Source: a bacterium UBA1790
GTDB taxonomy: Bacteria > Bacteroidota > Bacteroidia > Bacteroidales > Muribaculaceae
Assembly (NCBI GenBank): GCA_002314465.1
Contig: DCGA01000138.1
Span: forward strand, 3,166 to 11,580
Direction of reading: 5' to 3'
DNA: 8,415 nt
Position numbers and translations under genes: made by a program
Shown: in pieces, positions 5,177-8,415 of the stretch
Layout of the letters: every line of letters starts with the position of its first letter
How positions within the stretch are numbered: the stretch's first letter is position 1
Notes under the pieces: generated by a model
The model's database searches: none
Told to the model about the DNA's origin: nothing
The model's input: only the letters and a program-made list of their open reading frames with translations

Positions 5177-5695
5177 TTAGGTTAAGGCGTAGTGCAGGGA
5201 TGCGATGAGCATGTATCCGCTTATGACGAAGCCCAGGAGGAGTTTGCCTCCGGTGGTGAGCAGGAAGCCCAGGAAAGTGAGCATAGCCACGTTCAATGCC
5301 TTGCCCACGCTGTGCGAAGCGGTGTACTCAAGGAGCAGTGCCCCCAGGAAGGGGAAAACGATGATGCCGGGCAGGCTGATGGGTCCCAGTGCCACAAAGG
5401 CGGGCAGGAACAGTACGCTGGCCAGGAGTCCCAGCGTTGCGCCCCAGGCGGCACGCTTGCTTCCGCCGCCCAGCTTGGTCATGAATGCCGGGGCGGTGTA
5501 GTCGAGTATCGTGAGCAGCAGCGTGAGTGCGCCGAAGACGATAAGTGCGGCGATGCCTATCTCGCCGGGCATGGCGAAATAGAGGACAACGAGCGCCCCG
5601 TAGTTGAGCGGAGGGCCGGGGATGCCCGGCATTACTGCGCCTGCAAATCCCATGAGTGCCAGCACGATGGCAACGATTAATAGTAGTGGGTCCAT
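5177..5695 (-). CDS. DUF456 family membrane protein
   Basis: A 172-residue, very hydrophobic inner-membrane protein of unknown function. I count four to five membrane segments: about 3-22, 32-65, 85-103, 105-123 and 133-165 (some may be paired or re-entrant helices). Family landmarks are PGIPGPP (23-29) with NYGAL just after it, LDY (64-66), TKLGGGSKRA (73-82), the GP then FPFLGA segment (104-119) and a glutamate at 123. The glycine-rich repeats resemble glycine-zipper packing. The ATG at 5693-5695 gives the normal short N-terminus. No exact -7 box is visible upstream on this strand; the nearest is TCGCTTTG (one mismatch). The gene stands alone, convergent with serS and divergent from the phosphate transporter, so the context gives no functional hint. 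Confidence 0.85.
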   Translation of the reverse strand: MDPLLLIVAIVLALMGFAGAVMPGIPGPPLNYGALVVLYFAMPGEIGIAALIVFGALTLLLTILDYTAPAFMTKLGGGSKRAAWGATLGLLASVLFLPAFVALGPISLPGIIVFPFLGALLLEYTASHSVGKALNVAMLTFLGFLLTTGGKLLLGFVISGYMLIASLHYALT

Positions 5696-5781
5696 TATCG
5701 GGTAGTTTGTTGTTTCTGTCCGTTAGACGCGTTGGCAAAGCGATAAGTTGCAAATGTTGTGCCTATTTTCGGTTGCTTGCC

Positions 5782-5799
5782 AAAAAAGGGGGGTTTTTT
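5782..5799. repeat. A6-G6-T6 homopolymer block
   Basis: Six A, six G and six T residues follow each other directly. The A and T runs are complementary and the G run would be the loop. The block lies in the divergent gap between the DUF456 gene and the phosphate transporter, flanked by direct copies of TTGCCAAA beginning at 5777 and 5801. It ends 15 bases before the -33 TTTG of the transporter promoter. Confidence 0.6.
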
Positions 5800-5813
5800 G
5801 TTGCCAAATTTTT

Positions 5814-5845
5814 TTTGAAAATATAATAAAATTGTATTAACTTTG
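5814..5845 (+). promoter_or_regulatory. Phosphate-transporter promoter
   Basis: TTTG at 5814-5817, 20 bases, then TAACTTTG at 5838-5845 is a full consensus Bacteroidetes promoter. The predicted start is about 5852, giving a leader of roughly 30 AT-rich bases before the ATG at 5882. It probably serves rubrerythrin as well. Confidence 0.75.
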
Positions 5846-5881
5846 TAACAGAATTACTAACAACAAATAAATTACTGTTTA

Positions 5882-7693
5882 ATGGATTATTCAATCCTTG
5901 ATTTTGTGGCCTTGATAGGTGCAGTCTGCCTCTTCCTGTATGGTATGAAGGTGATGAGCGAAGGCCTCCAGAAGGCAGCCGGTAACGGACTGCGTTCAAT
6001 TCTCTCGGCTATGACCCGCAACCGCTTCATGGGTGTAGTCACAGGTATTTTAATCACGGCTTTGATTCAGAGTTCATCGGCATCTACCGTAATGGTAGTG
6101 AGCTTCGTGAACGCCGGCCTCATGTCGCTGGAGCAGAGTATGGCTGTAATCATGGGTGCCAACGTGGGTACAACGTTCACCGCATGGATTGTTGCCATCT
6201 TCGGCTTCAAGGTTAACATGGGCACAGTGCTCATGCCCTTGCTGGCAGTGGCTGTCCCCATGCTGCTCATGAAGAAGAACAAGACCAAGTCTATAGGTGA
6301 GTTCCTCATCGGTTTCGTGTTCCTGTTCATGGGTCTTGCCTCTATCAGCGAGTATGTGCCCGACCTGAGCAAGTCACCCGAAATCTTCGAGTCGCTCAAG
6401 GCCTACACATCAATGGGTTTCCTCTCGGTGCTCATCTTCTGGGCTGTGGGTGTAGTTGTCACCGCAGTGATCCAGTCGAGTGCCGCCACCTTTGCCATCG
6501 TGCTCATCCTTGCCGCCAAGGGCTGGGTACCCTTCGACATGGCTTGTGCCATGGTGCTGGGTAGCAAGATCGGTACCACCATCACCCCCGTGCTTGCATC
6601 GCTGGGCGGTAACGCTGCGGCTAAGAAGGCTGCTGCCGGCCACGTGCTGTTCAACTGCCTGGGTGCCGTGTGGGAGCTTCCCTGCTTCTACCTTGTGGTG
6701 AAACTCATCGTGTGGATCAACGCACTCTTCGGCATGGCCGACCCCAACGCGCTCTACGAGGCTGCCAACAGCGGCGCCGCAGCCAGCGAGTCGACCCTGG
6801 CGTCTTACACATTCGCCATGTCGTTTGCCATGTCAATGTTCCACACCGTGCTTGCAGCCATCAACCTGGGCGTGATGATTTGGTTCACCAAGCTCTACGT
6901 TAAGATGGTCAACATCCTCGTCAAGACCAAGAAGAAAGCCAACGCCGAGGAGGAATTCTCACTCAAGTACATCTCTACCGGTCTGCTCAGTGCAGCCGAG
7001 CTCAATATCACCGCTGCCGAGCGCGAGATCGTGGTTTATGCACAGCGCGTTGAGCGCATGCTGGGCATGGTCAAGACCCTCGTCCACACCAAGACCGGCA
7101 CCGTTGAGTTCAACGACCTCTTCACTCGCATCGGCAAGTACGAGACCATCAGCGACCGCATGGAGCTGGAGATTGCCAACTTCCTTAACGGCGTAGTCGA
7201 CGGCCGCCTCTCGCTCGAGGCTAAGCTCCACGTTTCGTCTATGCTCAACATCGTGAGCGAGATCGAGAGCATCGCCGACAGCTGCAACAACGTTGCCAAG
7301 ACCCTCGTGCGCAAGGAAGAGGCCCAGGCCCACTTCGGCGAGTACAACTACAATAACATCGACACCATCCTCAAGTATGTGAGCGAGGCTATGAGCAACA
7401 TGATTGCCGTGCTCGTCGATGTTGAGAATGCCGACGCCGACGACCTCATGCGCAACTACGACAAGGAGCGCGAGATCAACAACTTCCGCAACCAGTGCCG
7501 CACCGAGAACATCGAGAACGTCAACCAGAAGCTCTATCCCTACTCGGCAGGTATCTTCTACATGGACATCATCTGCGAGGCCGAGAAGTTGGGCGACTTC
7601 ATCGTTAACGTTATCGACAGCGTCGACGAGATAGTGCAGCGCCGCAACCCCGCCGGCATGCAGCACGTCGAGGCTCTCAACCCCGAGAAGTAA
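5882..7693 (+). CDS. Na+/phosphate cotransporter with PhoU-like domain (NptA/PNaS family)
   Basis: A 603-residue fusion. Residues 1-345 are a membrane domain built from two inverted repeats, each with the QSS signature that binds Na+ and phosphate: QSSSAST (63-69) with GANVGTT (92-98), and QSSAATFA (198-205) with GSKIGTT (227-233). Residues about 365-590 are a cytosolic helical domain resembling PhoU, with the heptad-like pattern of two three-helix bundles. The arrangement is standard for bacterial PNaS proteins. The role is Na+-driven phosphate uptake or, as shown for some family members, phosphate or general anion balance, with the PhoU part probably tuning flux. The PhoU region might also sense the Pho system, but no pst or phoBR genes are present here. 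Gene start ATG 5882 follows a consensus promoter. Rubrerythrin follows after 35 bases with no terminator between. Confidence 0.93.
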   Translation: MDYSILDFVALIGAVCLFLYGMKVMSEGLQKAAGNGLRSILSAMTRNRFMGVVTGILITALIQSSSASTVMVVSFVNAGLMSLEQSMAVIMGANVGTTFTAWIVAIFGFKVNMGTVLMPLLAVAVPMLLMKKNKTKSIGEFLIGFVFLFMGLASISEYVPDLSKSPEIFESLKAYTSMGFLSVLIFWAVGVVVTAVIQSSAATFAIVLILAAKGWVPFDMACAMVLGSKIGTTITPVLASLGGNAAAKKAAAGHVLFNCLGAVWELPCFYLVVKLIVWINALFGMADPNALYEAANSGAAASESTLASYTFAMSFAMSMFHTVLAAINLGVMIWFTKLYVKMVNILVKTKKKANAEEEFSLKYISTGLLSAAELNITAAEREIVVYAQRVERMLGMVKTLVHTKTGTVEFNDLFTRIGKYETISDRMELEIANFLNGVVDGRLSLEAKLHVSSMLNIVSEIESIADSCNNVAKTLVRKEEAQAHFGEYNYNNIDTILKYVSEAMSNMIAVLVDVENADADDLMRNYDKEREINNFRNQCRTENIENVNQKLYPYSAGIFYMDIICEAEKLGDFIVNVIDSVDEIVQRRNPAGMQHVEALNPEK

Positions 7694-7728
7694 AACACGA
7701 TTAACTAATAATATAATTCCACATTGAA

Positions 7729-8271
7729 ATGAAAGACTTAAAAGGTACAAAGACCGAACAAAACCTAAAGGCCGCTTTTGCAGGCGAGTCACAGGCACAC
7801 ACCAAGTATCTCTACTTTGCTTCTAAGGCAAAGAAGGACGGTTACGAGCAGATCGCCGGCTTCTTCACCGAGACAGCGCTGCAAGAGAAGGAGCACGCTA
7901 AGCTGTGGTTCAAGCTCCTCGAGGGCGGCGCCATCAAGGGCACCGTGGAGAACCTCAAGGCTGCCGCAGCAGGCGAGAACTTCGAGTGGACCGACATGTA
8001 CAAGACCATGGCACAGGAAGCACGCGAGGAAGGCTTTGACGACATCGCCAAGACTATGGAAGGCGTAGCAGCCATCGAGGCCGAGCACGAGAAGCGCTAC
8101 CTCAAGCTCCTCCAGAACATCGAGGACAAGGTGGTGTTCTCTAAGGACGGCGAGGCTATCTGGCAGTGCCGCAACTGTGGCCACATCTTCATCGGCAAGG
8201 ATGCTCCCGAGGAGTGCGAGGTTTGCAAGCACTCACAGGCTTACTTCCAGCTCAAGCCCGAGAACTATTAA
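7729..8271 (+). CDS. rbr: Rubrerythrin
   Basis: A 180-residue cytosolic non-haem iron protein that reduces hydrogen peroxide to water, a principal peroxide defence in anaerobes. The N-terminal four-helix ferritin-like domain (about 1-135) carries the di-iron ligands in paired helices: E20, then E53-K-E-H56, E97 in the QEAREEGF helix, and E117-A-E-H120. The C-terminal rubredoxin-like domain holds one Fe bound by C147 and C150 (CRNCGH) and C163 and C166 (CEVCKH). The second knuckle reads CEVCKH where many homologues have proline after the first cysteine, a tolerated change. The length is slightly below the roughly 190 residues of the classical Desulfovibrio protein but complete. The 35-base gap after the phosphate transporter holds no TAnnTTTG box, so cotranscription is likely. 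A terminator follows. Confidence 0.96.
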   Translation: MKDLKGTKTEQNLKAAFAGESQAHTKYLYFASKAKKDGYEQIAGFFTETALQEKEHAKLWFKLLEGGAIKGTVENLKAAAAGENFEWTDMYKTMAQEAREEGFDDIAKTMEGVAAIEAEHEKRYLKLLQNIEDKVVFSKDGEAIWQCRNCGHIFIGKDAPEECEVCKHSQAYFQLKPENY

Positions 8272-8293
8272 TCAACAATAGCTCCCCATCAAC

Positions 8294-8319
8294 GCCCGGC
8301 CCACCAGCCGGGCTTTTTT
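8294..8319 (+). terminator. Terminator after rubrerythrin
   Basis: GCCCGGC at 8294-8300 pairs perfectly with GCCGGGC at 8307-8313 around a six-base loop, followed by six T residues at 8314-8319. It closes the transporter-rubrerythrin unit. Confidence 0.88.
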
Positions 8320-8325
8320 GTCTCC

Positions 8326-8349
8326 CACAGAGGCACAGAGGGCACGGAG
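8326..8349. repeat. Three CACAGAG heptamers
   Basis: CACAGAG at 8326-8332, CACAGAG at 8334-8340 and CACGGAG at 8343-8349 are separated by one and two G residues. A six-T run follows at 8350-8355. It lies just after the rubrerythrin terminator and has no coding potential. Confidence 0.65.
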
Positions 8350-8363
8350 TTTTTTAACTAACT

Positions 8364-8390
8364 ACAGATTAAACAGATTGAACGGATTTA
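8364..8390. repeat. Three degenerate 9-base units, ACAGATTAA type
   Basis: The sequence is exactly three consecutive 9-mers: ACAGATTAA, ACAGATTGA and ACGGATTTA. It is distinct from the CACAGAG repeat to its left and the CTCGCAGAA repeat to its right, and gives no open frame of interest. Confidence 0.65.
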
Positions 8391-8397
8391 ATTGCCT

Positions 8398-8415
8398 CTC
8401 GCAGAACTCGCAAAA
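8398..8415. repeat. Two 9-base units, CTCGCAGAA type, cut by the window end
   Basis: CTCGCAGAA at 8398-8406 is followed directly by CTCGCAAAA at 8407-8415, one mismatch apart. The array may continue past the window edge, so the copy number is unknown. Confidence 0.5.

Noticed and set aside
5192..5680. 162-codon plus-strand open frame across the DUF456 gene
   Set aside because: Antisense to a recognisable membrane-protein family. The translation is rich in E, Q, H and C without any domain pattern.
6959..7798. 279-codon minus-strand open frame across the PhoU-like region
   Set aside because: Antisense shadow. It spans the end of one gene and the start of the next, and its translation is the V/L/D-rich mirror of real codons.
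8326..8415. Right-edge repeats as a CRISPR array
   Set aside because: Units are 7-9 bases, degenerate and adjacent, with no unique spacers of regular length and no cas gene nearby.

Overview
The window looks like ordinary chromosome from a Bacteroidetes bacterium of the order Bacteroidales. Every convincing gene start is preceded by the Bacteroidetes housekeeping promoter: TTTG or TTG, about 18-20 bases, then TAnnTTTG. Most proteins resemble Bacteroidales core proteins. Coding regions are moderately GC-rich with a strong bias to C/G-ending codons, while intergenic DNA is very AT-rich. A gut family such as Muribaculaceae or Prevotellaceae is plausible, but I cannot settle the family by eye. 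There is no tRNA, rRNA, CRISPR array, insertion sequence or phage gene.

Layout. Bases 1-627 hold no convincing protein gene. They carry a leftward promoter at the extreme left edge and two tandem, tightly bounded promoter-plus-terminator units that could make small RNAs. Bases 628-1998 (minus) encode a MATE-family multidrug/sodium antiporter. The divergent gap 1999-2255 contains the MATE promoter, an orphan strong terminator with a possible -7 box, and the pldA promoter. Bases 2256-3101 (plus) encode outer-membrane phospholipase A (PldA) with its full catalytic triad. A strong terminator separates it from a yqeY (GatB/YqeY-domain) and serS (seryl-tRNA synthetase) pair at 3231-5042. serS and a leftward DUF456 membrane-protein gene (5177-5695) converge on a hairpin that can serve both. 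A divergent gap with an unusual A6G6T6 block leads to a Na+/phosphate cotransporter-PhoU fusion gene (5882-7693), followed after 35 bases by rubrerythrin (7729-8271) and a terminator.

The genes do not form one pathway. Three are envelope or transport functions (MATE, PldA, phosphate transporter), one is an uncharacterised membrane protein, one pair is linked to translation, and rubrerythrin defends an anaerobe against peroxide. The least explained parts are non-coding: the two left-hand candidate RNA units, the orphan terminator before pldA, and short degenerate repeats with a 9-base period between yqeY and serS and again at the right edge. I see no novel multi-gene system.
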